NCBI GenBank assembly: GCA_011032825.1
Contig: JAADJZ010000017.1
Location: 496,001 to 560,000 of the forward strand
Source: Massariosphaeria phaeospora
Lineage: Eukaryota; Ascomycota; Dothideomycetes; Pleosporales
Direction of reading: 5' to 3'
Length of the DNA stretch: 64,000 nucleotides
The notes under the pieces are model-generated. The model worked only from the letters and a program-made list of their open reading frames with translations. It did not search any database and had not been told where the DNA came from. Shown here piece by piece: positions 49,195 to 59,636 of the stretch. The position numbers and the translations under genes were made by a program. Every line of letters starts with the position of its first letter. Within the stretch, counting starts at the first letter, position 1.

Positions 49195-51104
49195 ATGGGA
49201 AAATACAGGTCAAAAAACGGTTGGTAAGCCAAGCCAAGCCAAACCAACCCTCCTGCACTCCCCTCTGCTCTCTCTCCATCACGAAGGCGCTGACCCCTGC
49301 AGTGGGACTTGTCGCAGCCGCCGCGTCAAGTGTGAGTCGGCCCTGCACCGCCTATGCCTCCCTCTGGTCGCTGTAGGACACCTGCACTGACATTTTCAGG
49401 TGACGAAGTGCGTCCAACCTGCGGCCCATGCTCTAAAAAGCCAAGTCGCGTCTGCGAGTGGGAAGCCGCGCACGCTAGGTTCCGTCCGTGGACTCCCACC
49501 TCTCCCACCTCTCCCATCTTTCCCACCGAGGGACCAGGTGCCTCTGCTTCCCTGCGCGCTGCTCCTACCGCCCGTGGTCGAGAATCATATCCGCCGTGGT
49601 TCCCATTGGAACGGGTACAGGCACAGACACAGACCCAGGACACGACCACCGCCTCACGCCCACGCATATCCAATTTGGCGTCATTACTGGCCGGGGACGA
49701 GTCGCAACCCCACGCTGAGCAGCGTCCCGAGCCAATGGCCATGTCGCCCGCCCCGTCGCCCTCGCTTGGCCAGCCGTCGTCGACGACCTCGCCCTACTCC
49801 TCCCTCGCCCAGCACTCGTCGACTTCGCCATCGTACGCGTCCCCCGACCCCAGCTCGACGGCCGCCTCATCCACAGCTCCGCTTCCCTTCCCTCGTGGCC
49901 CCGGCTCCGTCAAGGGTATCACCCTCACACGCGACGAAGCCCTCATTGTCCACCACTACACGGAGCAGTTGGGCCGCTGGCTGGACTGCACTGATGCCGC
50001 GCGCCAATTCACTTTGCGTATCCCGGACCAGCTCGGCCACTGTGATGTGCTGGTGCACTCGGTCCTCTCTTTTGCGGCGCGACACCGTCGAGACACGGTC
50101 ATGGCTGACTCGGCCTACCAGCGATGTATCGAGCTGCTCATCAACCGCCTGAATGAAGATTCGGCCGCCCTCGACGAGACCTTCCTCTCTGCCATCGTCA
50201 TCCTGCGCTTTTTCGAGCAGCTCAACGTGTCCAGCATCACAGGTTCGGACCACGAGCAGCACTTGGCTGGCCTGTCGGCTCTCTTGCGTGCTTCTCAGGG
50301 ACCTACGGTCGACCCGTCTGCTCCCACGCTGCGAGAAGCCGCCTTTTGGGTATACGTCCGTCAGTGCTTGTACAATGCAACTGTTAATCAGCAGCCACCG
50401 GACCTCGACATTACCCTGCAATTGGTTCCACTCCCGTCTTCACTACCCAACTCGCATTTCTTGGCGGATTTGCGAAGGGAGACGGCATACGCGAACCAGA
50501 TAACCTGGATCTGTGCATGCGTCATCCATTTCTGTTTCTCGATGCCCGATAAGCCATCCGAACGTGCGTGCCGGACGCAGCAGTGGGAGCGACTCCGGAC
50601 CTCCCTCGAAGCCTGGTTGAAGGAGAGACCGGCTAGCTTCAACCCAATATGGGAGGGACCAGCAACCAACTCCAGCGTGTTTCCGGAAATTTGGTTCTCG
50701 GCTGACTGGCACCTCATGGCCTCTAGCTTCTATCACTTCGCATGCATCTTGCTGCTGAACTATAGACCGGGCCCGAAGTTCGCAGTTCGCAATGTCGGTG
50801 GTGGGCTTAGCGATATCGACGTACGTATCCGCAGTGCCCATTTCCGTTTGCTCACTGTTGCTAACTAACTCAGAATCAAATACTGGACCATGCCCGGATT
50901 ATGTGTGGCTCCTGCAAAAGCGCCGCTTCCACTGTTCCGAATCTGATCACTTTATGTCACTCAGTCTTCATATGGGGTCCTATTTTATCCCATCCCGAAG
51001 AGCGAATTGAAGTCATCCAATTACTGTCGAACCTGGAGAATGACCATGTCTGGCCGACTACCTGGATTGTCAACGAGCTCAAGTCTCAGTGGGCAATGCC
51101 GTGA
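49195..51104 (+). CDS. Zn2Cys6 fungal transcription factor (569 aa)
   Basis: Four exons: 49195-49223 (29 nt), 49303-49331 (29 nt), 49400-50820 and 50874-51104. The zinc cluster is split over the first three. Joined, they read MGKYRSKNGCGTCRSRRVKC, then DEVRPTCGPCSKKPSRVCEW, giving Cys10, Cys13, Cys20, Cys27, Cys30 and Cys38 (Cx2Cx6Cx6Cx2Cx7C), the canonical pattern. A Ser/Thr/Pro-rich linker (about 45-170) leads to the fungal_trans_2-type middle region (LIVHHYTEQLGRWLDCTDAA, LLRASQGP). The factor should bind CGG triplets as a monomer or dimer and act in the nucleus. The micro-exons mean a naive model would start at 49354 and lose the DNA-binding domain. Donor GTAAGC, GTGAGT and GTACGT sites support the structure. 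The gene lies about 1.1 kb upstream of the AnmK-like gene, same strand. Confidence 0.93.
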
Positions 51105-52213
51105 TGGTGATCTGGCCGATCGTTGTTCTCTCATCGACGCTAGTGCCGATCTGGCATTATCCGTATGGAACATAGTGCATACAGATCTACCTAGATACCT
51201 CCATTGAATATAGTGGCCATTTTCCGCAACCTTGAGGCTATGGTTTAGAGACTATATTTCTGTCCATAAAATCACCCGGTTGCCATTCGTTGTTCAGAAG
51301 GCGAACGTACGGTATGGCCGGGTTTGGGCTTGGGCTTCGAGGAGACATTCGGTGTTAATATGGAATCTCAATCATTGAAAGTAGCATTCTCCATAGCCGC
51401 AAGGAAGGCATAAATCCGGGGAGTTCACAATACCCTTCCTTTCAAAATATACCCGAGTAAATATTGTTAGTTTTCTCATTCAATCGGTGATGTGTACAGG
51501 ATTACTGCATCACCTTGAAATCCATTCGTCGCCTCTAGAGGCGACATTCGGCATTACTAGGCCGCCTTATCCTGTACGTGGTCATAAGGATCTCACCTGG
51601 GCATGTTCGGACCTATGATCATGTGTGTTTTCCGCCTCCTCTTCGCAGGTGTGCCTCTAGGCATACGGTACGTCAAACAAATCCAAGCACAATACATACG
51701 GCGTCAAGTATGGCTAACACGATACAGCCCTTTTGATGTCAGCGTACAGTGGAAGGAAATTAGAAGAACAAAACTGAGGATTCTCGGAGATTTCTCAAAC
51801 AGCCAATAGACTTATGCTGACGTTCCGCCGGCGGAATCGCTTGATGCCACTAATACAGACGGAACACACATCCGCTTTGCAGCCCAGAGATTTCCCTCAC
51901 CGTTATTCAAACCGGGGCCCCTCTTACCCGATTCGGAAGTTCGGGTCGATTCCTATCCAGTGCCCAGGTGGTGGCTGGAGCCCTGGAGTAAATCGATCCA
52001 CGTGACGCCCTCGAGCCGAAGGTCGACTCGCCAAGCCAGACCGGGGTTTCCAGGACGTCGCCAGTCCTTTGTGGCATCCCGAGCCCAGATTTGAGGAAAC
52101 GGCGCGGATCTTTGTGCCGTGAACTATGCCCAGCATATTTAAATAGGCCAGGCCCTGCACGTCGACTGTCCTCTCTTCTCGAAATTCAGCACCGCTCTCT
52201 AGCTGAATGGAGT
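51105..52213 (+). promoter_or_regulatory. Intergenic upstream of the AnmK-like gene, with CCAAT, CGG palindrome and TATA
   Basis: Right half: CCAAT at 51803-51807, perfect 14-bp palindrome TTCCGCCGGCGGAA at 51823-51836 (two inverted CGG triplets, the half-site used by Zn2Cys6 factors), and TATTTAAAT at 52136-52144, about 70 bp upstream of the ATG at 52214. Left half: 3'-UTR of the regulator and short frames of no note. Function is inferred from motif type and position only. Confidence 0.5.
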
Positions 52214-53649
52214 ATGGCCCAAACCATGCTACTGCCTGTTCGGACGCGAATTAACACTATTCATAGTGTGTATCGTAGCAGTCTCGGCGAGACGGCCTCA
52301 GACATCTCGGCCGCCATACCCGTTCCCGTTCTGGACGTCAAAGTGCTGGGGGTGAGTAGTGGGCTCGCATTGGATACCATCGACTGCGCAATAGTGCACT
52401 ATAGACAAGCGACTCTGGACTCTCCATTGCATATGAAACTGATCCAGGTATATCTTGTCGCAATACTGCTCGGTCGACTTACTAACCTGAGCAACAGCAC
52501 GATGAAGCACCCGTTCTAGCCTCCGTTCGGATGCCGATCCTCAACCTTCTCCTTAAATTCAAAGCCTCCCCTTACTCGATGGGCCAAATCAACGAACTGG
52601 CCGGACAAATGTTCTCGACGGCCATCAAGAGCTTCCTGGACAAGCACGAAATCCCACCATCCACCATCGATATCACCAGCGCCCAAGCGGACGCCCTGCC
52701 CCCTCTTGGAACCCGCGGCAAAGACGGGTCAGGCTCGCAATATCCCGGTTGGGGCACCGTCATTGCCAGGGACACAGCCATGACCACAGTGATAGACTTC
52801 CGAATGCCACACCACCAACAGAACCGGCAACGGCACGCGCTCGTCGAACTCACGACTGGCACTCTCCTAAGACACCCCGTCCACCTTCGCGCATGTCTGA
52901 ACATCGACCACATCGCGAATCTATGTTTCGTGCGCCCTGCATCAAACGGCGCAGCCATGGCCAGCGACTGTGGGCCCGGGACCATGTTCATCGACTACGC
53001 CATGCGATACTGCACGTCGAACCAACTGCAAAACGACCACGACGGCACATGGGGCGCCCAGGGCACGAGCAACGACAGCGTCGTCAACCACTTCATGCAA
53101 TCACACGACTACTTCAACCGCGCGCCGCCCGCGCGCATGGTCGCCGAAATGTTCGGCGAGCACGAAGCCCAAGCCCTCATCGACGAGTGCCTCTTCCGCA
53201 ACATGAGCGACCGCGACATCGTGGCCACCATGACGCGCATCACCGCCGCGAACCTCGTCCGCCAGCTGAAGAAGTGGATCGCCGCGCTGAACGCGCCCGC
53301 GCCCGCGCAGAAAATCGAGCTGTTTCTGTGCGGCGCCGGCGCGCGCAACCCGCACATCGTCGACTACCTCACCGCGCACACGGCCGACATCGTCGCCATG
53401 CAGTCGTGGGAGGACATCGGCATCCGCAGCGGCGCGAAGAAGGCCGTGTGCGCGGCTCAGCTAGGGTTGGAGGCGTTGCTGGATGCAGCGGTGCGGGAGC
53501 GCGGCGAAAGGCCGACGGCGGCGCGCCCGGGACGCGTCGAGGGCAGCATTGCGAAGGCAAAGAGATGGGACGAGGCCGTGGAAAAAGTGGTGAGGTTTGG
53601 GGTGCTGAGGCCGGAGACTAAGGGCCCGCGGCTCGTTGTCGATCGATAG
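52214..53649 (+). CDS. Anhydro-N-acetylmuramic acid kinase-like protein (AnmK/UPF0075 family, 461 aa)
   Basis: Exons 52214-52447 and 52498-53649 are joined across a 50-nt intron (CTTACTAACC branch). AnmK in bacteria opens and phosphorylates 1,6-anhydro-MurNAc to MurNAc-6-phosphate in peptidoglycan recycling. Conserved family blocks: VLGVSSGLALDTIDCAIVHY (residues 45-64; bacterial form has SGTSxDGxD), SMGQINELAGQMF, SDCGPGTMFIDYAMRY (bacterial FDTGPGN), HDGTWGAQG, EAQALIDECLFRNMS, LFLCGAGARNPHIVDYL, and IGIRSGAKKAVCAAQLGLEA. The family is clear across the whole length. The nucleotide loop (residues 48-57) lacks the usual Thr/Ser and the NIGG motif is NIDH, so kinase activity is uncertain. Fungi have no peptidoglycan; homologues in Pezizomycotina may act on scavenged bacterial wall or another anhydro-sugar. 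High GC at the 3' end is notable. Confidence 0.87.
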
Positions 53650-56600
53650 GCCGGCGAGCGAGCCATGGAGCCGCTAGTGCCGCTAGGTAGGTAGGGAGGT
53701 TTCTGCAGGGCTGGCGCATTCTGCTGAAGGTTCCAGTATCATTATTCCCTAAGGGTGTGGGTTATGGGCCAGGTTAGGGCTATGTGCCACGGTCTTCCTC
53801 GCTGTAATGCCTTTACGTTAACAACGACTTTACGATGATGATCAGTAGCAGTACGCGTTTTACCGTGCCGTGCCTGGCATTCCATTTTCCATAATTCCAT
53901 TCCCTTTCTCGCTGCGGTCGGCTCTGACAGCCGTGGCCCCACTACAAGTACGTACCGTGACGCTATATGTATAAGCAAACGGATCGGCGAGGACTACATA
54001 CGTACTGGCGCGGCTCGGTTCGGCTCGGTTCGGTTCGTATCGATGTAGCTATCTAATCTCTATGTGTGTAGCATGGACGTTAACGTTGACGTTGGCTGTC
54101 CCGCATGGTGATTGGCTGGGTAGCTGAGACCGACGCTCTCAGCTCACGGCTGCTTACAGGGACGCGGGTGCGGATGCAGACATATCGACTCTATACATAT
54201 GTATGTACACATGCAGCAGCGCTAGATAGCAACAATGATCAGGCCAGCCAGCCTGAAGCAGCGGATTCAAGCTTTACATGTGGGGTGGTTTTTCGGACGT
54301 GAGTGCCGGAGCCGTGCTGGCCACTCGTTTTTCGCGAGGATTGCTAGGACTGGGAAAGGCTTCAACGCGGTTGCTAGGTATATTGTCCAAAGGTGCCTGA
54401 ATACTTAGATACCGTGGCTGGGTCCGGGTGGGTTGCCGGGGCGGTTGGTCGGTCGGTCGGTCGGTCTGGCTTTGCTCGCGTGCGATCCGATTCGGTGGAG
54501 GCGTGCCGAATATGCTCTGATTGGAGTTTTGCCCACCTAGATACATGTATGTGTTGTATTGCTTAGACCTGCACCCTCCCCTTGCCTCTTTTCTGGTGCA
54601 TGTGTGCATGTGCGGGCCCCCGGCCCCTTGTCTTGCATGTGATAGCTGGCACAGCAGTAGTTTTTCCTCGCCTGCGAATCCCATGGGTGTCTCATTCGGT
54701 CTAGTTCGCGACCACCGAGCGTGTACCTACGCCGCAGTTAGCATAGGGCTACACTAGTCCGGCTGTGTGCCGAGCCAGCCAGCCAGAGCGGCTGTATAGT
54801 CACGTCCATGGACTTTTCCCCACGCTTTGACTCTCTCTATGCGTTCGGCAACTTCCTCCGGCGCAGCTCAGCTCAGCTCAGCTCTGCATCGACGCAGGCT
54901 GCACGTCGAAATATTGGGCGAGGGGCCCCGTTCCAGGTTGCAGTTTGTATACGTCTTTATCCGTCATGTACTTGCTCTGTAGTCAAGATGATGAAAGAGT
55001 GAAGTATTTCGGCAACGTCAGCCAGCCACTAAACAGTATGGTTGGTTCGGCATGTACAGCCACGGGCATGCGCAGCTGCTCCACAACATGCTTCGTACCG
55101 CTTGTCAGGGGAGGACTCAATGACATACGGGATTCTCCTTTGTTGGTACTGGGAGGGGAACGTCGGTCCGGGAATGTGTATGCGTGTGCGTATGCGCCGA
55201 GGCCTCAACACAGAAATACTTCTTCACGGCGCAGACTTGGTTTCGGCCTACCTGGAACGTGTACCTTCGCGGGCGGCCAATTGATTCTTGATGGTTGACA
55301 TCATCTAGTCGTATCTCGCCATTTCTATAGAAAAGCGGAGTAGTGCGTGGTCAGCTTGCACGCGAGATGCTGTGTGATGTCGAGCACGCTGCCGTCTTGG
55401 TGTATGTGATACGTAGGTTATTCGGGCCGTGTTTAGAGCGCCCGTGTTTGAGAGTACACTATTGCTCGGAGGTGTCTCAGGTTTATGCGCTCGTCTAGAA
55501 GACTGCCTAATTGAGGAATTGTGCCCAGCTCCATCCATATTGTGCAATGACGATGCGGGGCCTTGGCAACTTGAAGATCGATTCGAACTTCCAGAGATAG
55601 GTCTATAGTTCTATCAGCAAGATGAGTAGCCAGTGCACCAGAAGGGGGGCCGTCGGCTGTGAAGCCGGTGTACCAGTAATAGCACGAGCGGGTACTTGCT
55701 ACCACCACACTAACGATTTCACCTTCCTCTTCCCTAGTCTCTGAAGTTCATCTTCAAGTTCTGGGTGGTGTCGCTTTGAACGCTCAACTTCTTCACCCCA
55801 TTCTTTTCTCGCTTCGGCCTTTCCCCATTTCCTCTTCATTCCATTCCCTCTTCAATTCTCCGCTTCGGCTGACGTACTGATAAGCCCTCGCGTAGCACAG
55901 CACCACCTCGCACGTGTCCGCTGTCACTCAAGCATCCAAAACTCCAATATGTGTTGCGCCCCGTCGCACCCGTACTTGTTCGCCGTAGTCAATCGGGCTG
56001 TTTATCCGGAACATACTTCAGACTCGTCTGTCTAGAAGGCATCAAAGCACGTTTCGCTTTGTTGGACCATGGATGCTGTGACAAATGGGTTGGGAAGGAA
56101 AGACGGTTGTCGTTCGACATGATGAGAGATGTATGCAGTTATGACGTCGTTTGAGAGATGTGCACCCATGTTGATGGTCGTATGCGTGATGGCATGGCGG
56201 TCAGAGGGTCATTATGATGCTTTTACTGAGGTTGTAGTGTAGGGCCAGCTGAAGCATCGAGGATGGAGTTATGAGCGACATAGCACCATGGAACGGCTTC
56301 GGTATGATAAGTGAAGTTCCAGGTTTGAGCCTTTCCTGGTTGGGATTAGTAGCACACGGACGCCGAAGGAGGTAGCAGCGGCGAAAGGCTTGTCATATAG
56401 CCTTCCACATCGGTAGGTAATCGATTGAATATTGTGGTATCCGTACTGTGGGTTGAAGTCCCTACCAGTGTTGGACTCACGCGAGAATGCGTTGGGAGGA
56501 TGTGACTTGGAAGCGGAATCTCGTTTATAAGGTTGTCCCCGCAAGGATCACACGTGATAGCGCACGGGTCTCCATCGAGATCGCAAACTCTGCCCCGCGC

Positions 56601-56677
56601 TTCTAAACCTACTACCAACACCTCCTCCGGCGATATATCAACCAACCAACACCATCTACCGTGCTAGCAGACCTAGG
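53650..56677. other. 3.0-kb intergenic stretch without a supportable gene
   Basis: Only short frames on both strands. Simple repeats occur: CGGTT/CGGCT units near 54010-54030, GGTC units near 54449-54466, and AGCTC units near 54867-54882. The last 300 bp before 56678 presumably hold the promoter of the F-box-like gene. I see no transposon ends. Confidence 0.45.
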
Positions 56678-57934
56678 ATGGATCGCTCTCATCTTTCCCT
56701 GGGCTATGCTCAGTTGCCACCCTTTCTCGCCCTGCCTCGAGAAATCCGCGATCTGATCTACTCCTACGTGGTTTTTTATGGCAAGATCGCGATTGAGCCC
56801 GCCATCGTACACATAGATAGTAGCTATGACCCGGGAGATGAAGACAGTGAACCCGGAGATGAAGACAGTGATATGGAGCTTTATCCGTTACGATACCCGT
56901 GCAAATCTCGCAAAACATGGGCAAGCCCCTCGAGCGATGTCATTGATGGACGCACAGGAACCACACAATTCACGTACCAGCATGCTCGATATCAGGATTC
57001 TACTAATATCCATGATCGTCGCATCCTACGAGACAGTCAAATCTACACGTCATGGCTAGATCTACAAGTAACGAGCGTCTGTCGACAGATGTACGCAGAA
57101 GCTTGCGAACTGTTCTACAGCATGAATACCTTCCAATTCCTCGAGGACTTTCGAATCCCAACAGCGCTCCATTTTCTGGAAGACCGCCCAGCCAAAGCCC
57201 TTTCGAAGATCAAATCCTTGCATCTCGCTCTGACGGAAGATGACTGCAGCCTAGACGAAGAAACTACTGGAGATCAATACATACATGACCAGAACACTTC
57301 TGAAGGTAACTTTTACCTGCGATCCGCGTACGACTTCTATCCGCGATTGTGTTCACTCATGGCCTCTCCTAATATGCAACTTCGACATTTACAGCTGCTC
57401 ATTGAGACACAAAACCCCGTGGGTTCCTCTTTAGACCCAACATTAGCTACATCTCTGCGACTCAACACATTGGCTACATCTGTGCGATTAGAAGAGCAGG
57501 AAAATATCGGTCCCTCATCCTGGGTTTCTCCTCTACTAGCGATCCGGGATCTCGACGTGATAACATTGCAATGGGTCTTTTTCCGGCTTCTAGTCCGCAA
57601 GGTAGCCACTGTTGCGAACCTCATGCGCGCAAAAATGCTCAAGGTCCGCAGGGAAGAAACCAGAGCGGCGGCTAGTCTGGATGGAAATTTCGTCGATATG
57701 AAAATTCGAATAATGACACATTATTATATGGACGAGGATTGGGCGTTGTGCGTCGAGATGGAATCTGGTAATGTTAGTTGGCAATCATGGTACGTACGGC
57801 CCGATGAAAATGGTCGTATTCAGGGATTTTGTTTTGAGAGACAAGCTGCGACAGAACTGCTTTCCGAGCTCGTCCATGTGTATGGAGATCTTGATCAAGG
57901 AGCAGCTTGTTTTTGCACACTGGAGGGCAAATGA
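56678..57934 (+). CDS. F-box-like/DUF fungal protein, transposon inserted right after its stop (418 aa)
   Basis: Intronless. The N-terminus PPFLALPREIRDLIYSYVVF is the hallmark of a large Pezizomycotina group annotated as F-box-like or 2EXR-type domain proteins: a short helical segment followed by a long, poorly conserved body. A central LQVTSVCRQMYAEACELFYS (conserved in this group) and TFQFLEDF follow. Two internal duplications are seen: the acidic DPGDEDS repeat near residues 51-62, and LATSLRLNT/LATSVRLEE near 255-270. Function is not known; a ubiquitin-ligase adaptor role is often assumed. The stop codon TGA is at 57932-57934, and the target duplication of the Harbinger element starts at 57936, so the native 3'-UTR has been displaced by transposon sequence. 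The coding frame looks intact. Confidence 0.8.
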   Translation: MDRSHLSLGYAQLPPFLALPREIRDLIYSYVVFYGKIAIEPAIVHIDSSYDPGDEDSEPGDEDSDMELYPLRYPCKSRKTWASPSSDVIDGRTGTTQFTYQHARYQDSTNIHDRRILRDSQIYTSWLDLQVTSVCRQMYAEACELFYSMNTFQFLEDFRIPTALHFLEDRPAKALSKIKSLHLALTEDDCSLDEETTGDQYIHDQNTSEGNFYLRSAYDFYPRLCSLMASPNMQLRHLQLLIETQNPVGSSLDPTLATSLRLNTLATSVRLEEQENIGPSSWVSPLLAIRDLDVITLQWVFFRLLVRKVATVANLMRAKMLKVRREETRAAASLDGNFVDMKIRIMTHYYMDEDWALCVEMESGNVSWQSWYVRPDENGRIQGFCFERQAATELLSELVHVYGDLDQGAACFCTLEGK

Positions 57935-57938
57935 TCAA

Positions 57939-57953
57939 GGGCCTGTTCGGTGC
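57939..57953 (+). repeat. Left terminal inverted repeat of the Harbinger element
   Basis: GGGCCTGTTCGGTGC, perfectly complementary to 61113-61127. It is preceded by the CAA target duplication. Confidence 0.9.
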
Positions 57954-58126
57954 TCCGTTTTGAAAACCTCGTTTTGGCAGCTGGATCGGGTAAAGTGGCT
58001 GGCAGGGGGCGGCTCGTAGTTCAAGCCAGCGCGAGGCCTGAATAGGGTCGGAAAATGGAGGCCGTTTTTGTTCCGAGGTACTTCGTGATTTCTCCAACCT
58101 CTGAACACGTCAGTTCCCAAGTCAAT

Positions 58127-59245
58127 ATGGCCGCCCCTGTCAATCCAGTACTGCAGCGAGTAGCCCAGCAGTCCCTGGAGCTCTCACCTTCTCGATCTCC
58201 TTCTCCTGCACCCACCGTTATTACCTGAGCAACCTCACCCTCATCGTCGCCGGCGTCTTCGACGGCTCCACGAGCGCGATCGGCCACCCCGACGGCGCCG
58301 AGATTGAAGTGGGATGTAGCGATGGAGGAGACGCTGGTGGTAGCGTTAGTTCAAGAGGTCGAGCGCGGCCACCGAGCTGACTCGGGGTACAAGAAAGAGG
58401 CGTGGGAATACGTAAGGAGTGAGGTACAAAAGGTCGCTGGCACGGCGCGGATTGTAACTGTTGCGAACTGCAAAAATAAGCATGACGCCTTCAAGAAGGA
58501 CTACAAGGTGTAGGTAGAGCTTACTTCACAATCTGGGTTCGGCGTTGACGACAGCGGCATGGTTACTGGTGACCTAGACGCTCTTGAAGCGTACTTCGAG
58601 GCGTACAAGGACGCTAAAAAGTTCAAGTCGCAGCCGCTGAGGTTCAGTGACATGCTCCGGCAGCTGTTTAAAGGTGTCCTCGCCACTGGGCAAGACGTAA
58701 TGGACGTGGGGAGTCTCGTCGCTGCCCAATCGATCGAGCGAGACCCGACGTCGGACGACGACGAGCCGGCTGCTGCTCGCTCTGGGAGCCAGCCGGTGAC
58801 GCTGCGCAGCAAGAGAGCAGCTTCGAGCGCGTTAGCCAGCTCTGTTAAATCGGCCAAGAGGTCGAGGACGACGGCGACCGACAGGCTCGGCTGGGAGCTT
58901 GCAGGACTTACTGACCAGCTCGAGGAGCTCGTCGCAGTGATGGATAAGGACTATCAGAAGGAGGCTATCTAGAAGTTTATGAAGACTTACAAGGTGCTGC
59001 AGCCCGTTCTAAAGCTCGCCATCGTGGAGGTGTTCGAGAAAGAGTACGCCGCGAAGACTTTCATCGCTCTGCGGCCAGGAATGAGGCGGAGATAGGTGCA
59101 GCGAGAGCTACTTCGACGCCGTAAGCATGTAGTTGGTGTTGAGTGCGATGGAGGAGAGTACGACGACGCTATGGGGGCTGTAGAGTAGGAGGGCGAGAGT
59201 GAATTGAAGAAGAAAAATGCTGATAGAGAGCTAGATCCGGATTGA
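58127..59245 (+). pseudogene. Harbinger Myb/SANT-like DNA-binding protein with in-frame stops
   Basis: From ATG at 58127 one frame of 372 codons can be read to TGA 59243-59245, interrupted by five stops: TGA 58226, TAG 58511, TAG 58970, TAG 59093 and TAG 59186. The frame is otherwise undisturbed by indels. The Myb/SANT-like domain (about codons 62-165) begins LKWDVAMEETLVVALVQEVE and continues with KKEAWEYVRSEVQKVAG, CKNKHDAFKKDYK and, after the second stop, LTSQSGFGVDD. In the family a Trp follows the Lys-Val at the second stop, so TGG to TAG is the likely change there. In Harbinger elements this protein helps bring the transposase to the element ends. Non-functional as it stands. Confidence 0.85.
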
Positions 59246-59636
59246 TGAAGTTCTTAGAGCACCAACGGCAAAAGTAAGGCGTAAGTATGAGCTGTACGCA
59301 GGGCTGCAAGCTGTTGCTAGGGCTTTGCTAGCAGATTGAGAGCTCTTGTCTCAATATACTGTTGTAAGAGTACGTTTTAGCCTGTTTTTTGGCCAATCTG
59401 CCTAGTAAATAGCCCTAAAAACGATATATCGGTTATATTGCCCTAGACAACTTTTCCTAACTAAAAGCGAGCTTCTGGCGAACTAGGTAGACGCCGTACA
59501 CGTAGCTTGCAGCACGGAAGCTCCAGTAGCATGGGCACGAGCTACTATCGTGAGATTTCGAGCTTGGTGTTGACGAAACTTCCTATCCAAGCCACCCATA
59601 CTACCCTCACTACCACTACCACGCTCGCTGCTACAC

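Noticed and set aside
48473..49390. 305-codon plus-strand frame upstream of and across the Zn2Cys6 start
   Set aside because: It reads through the C20 run and across the two introns of the regulator in another frame. It is a GC-driven shadow.
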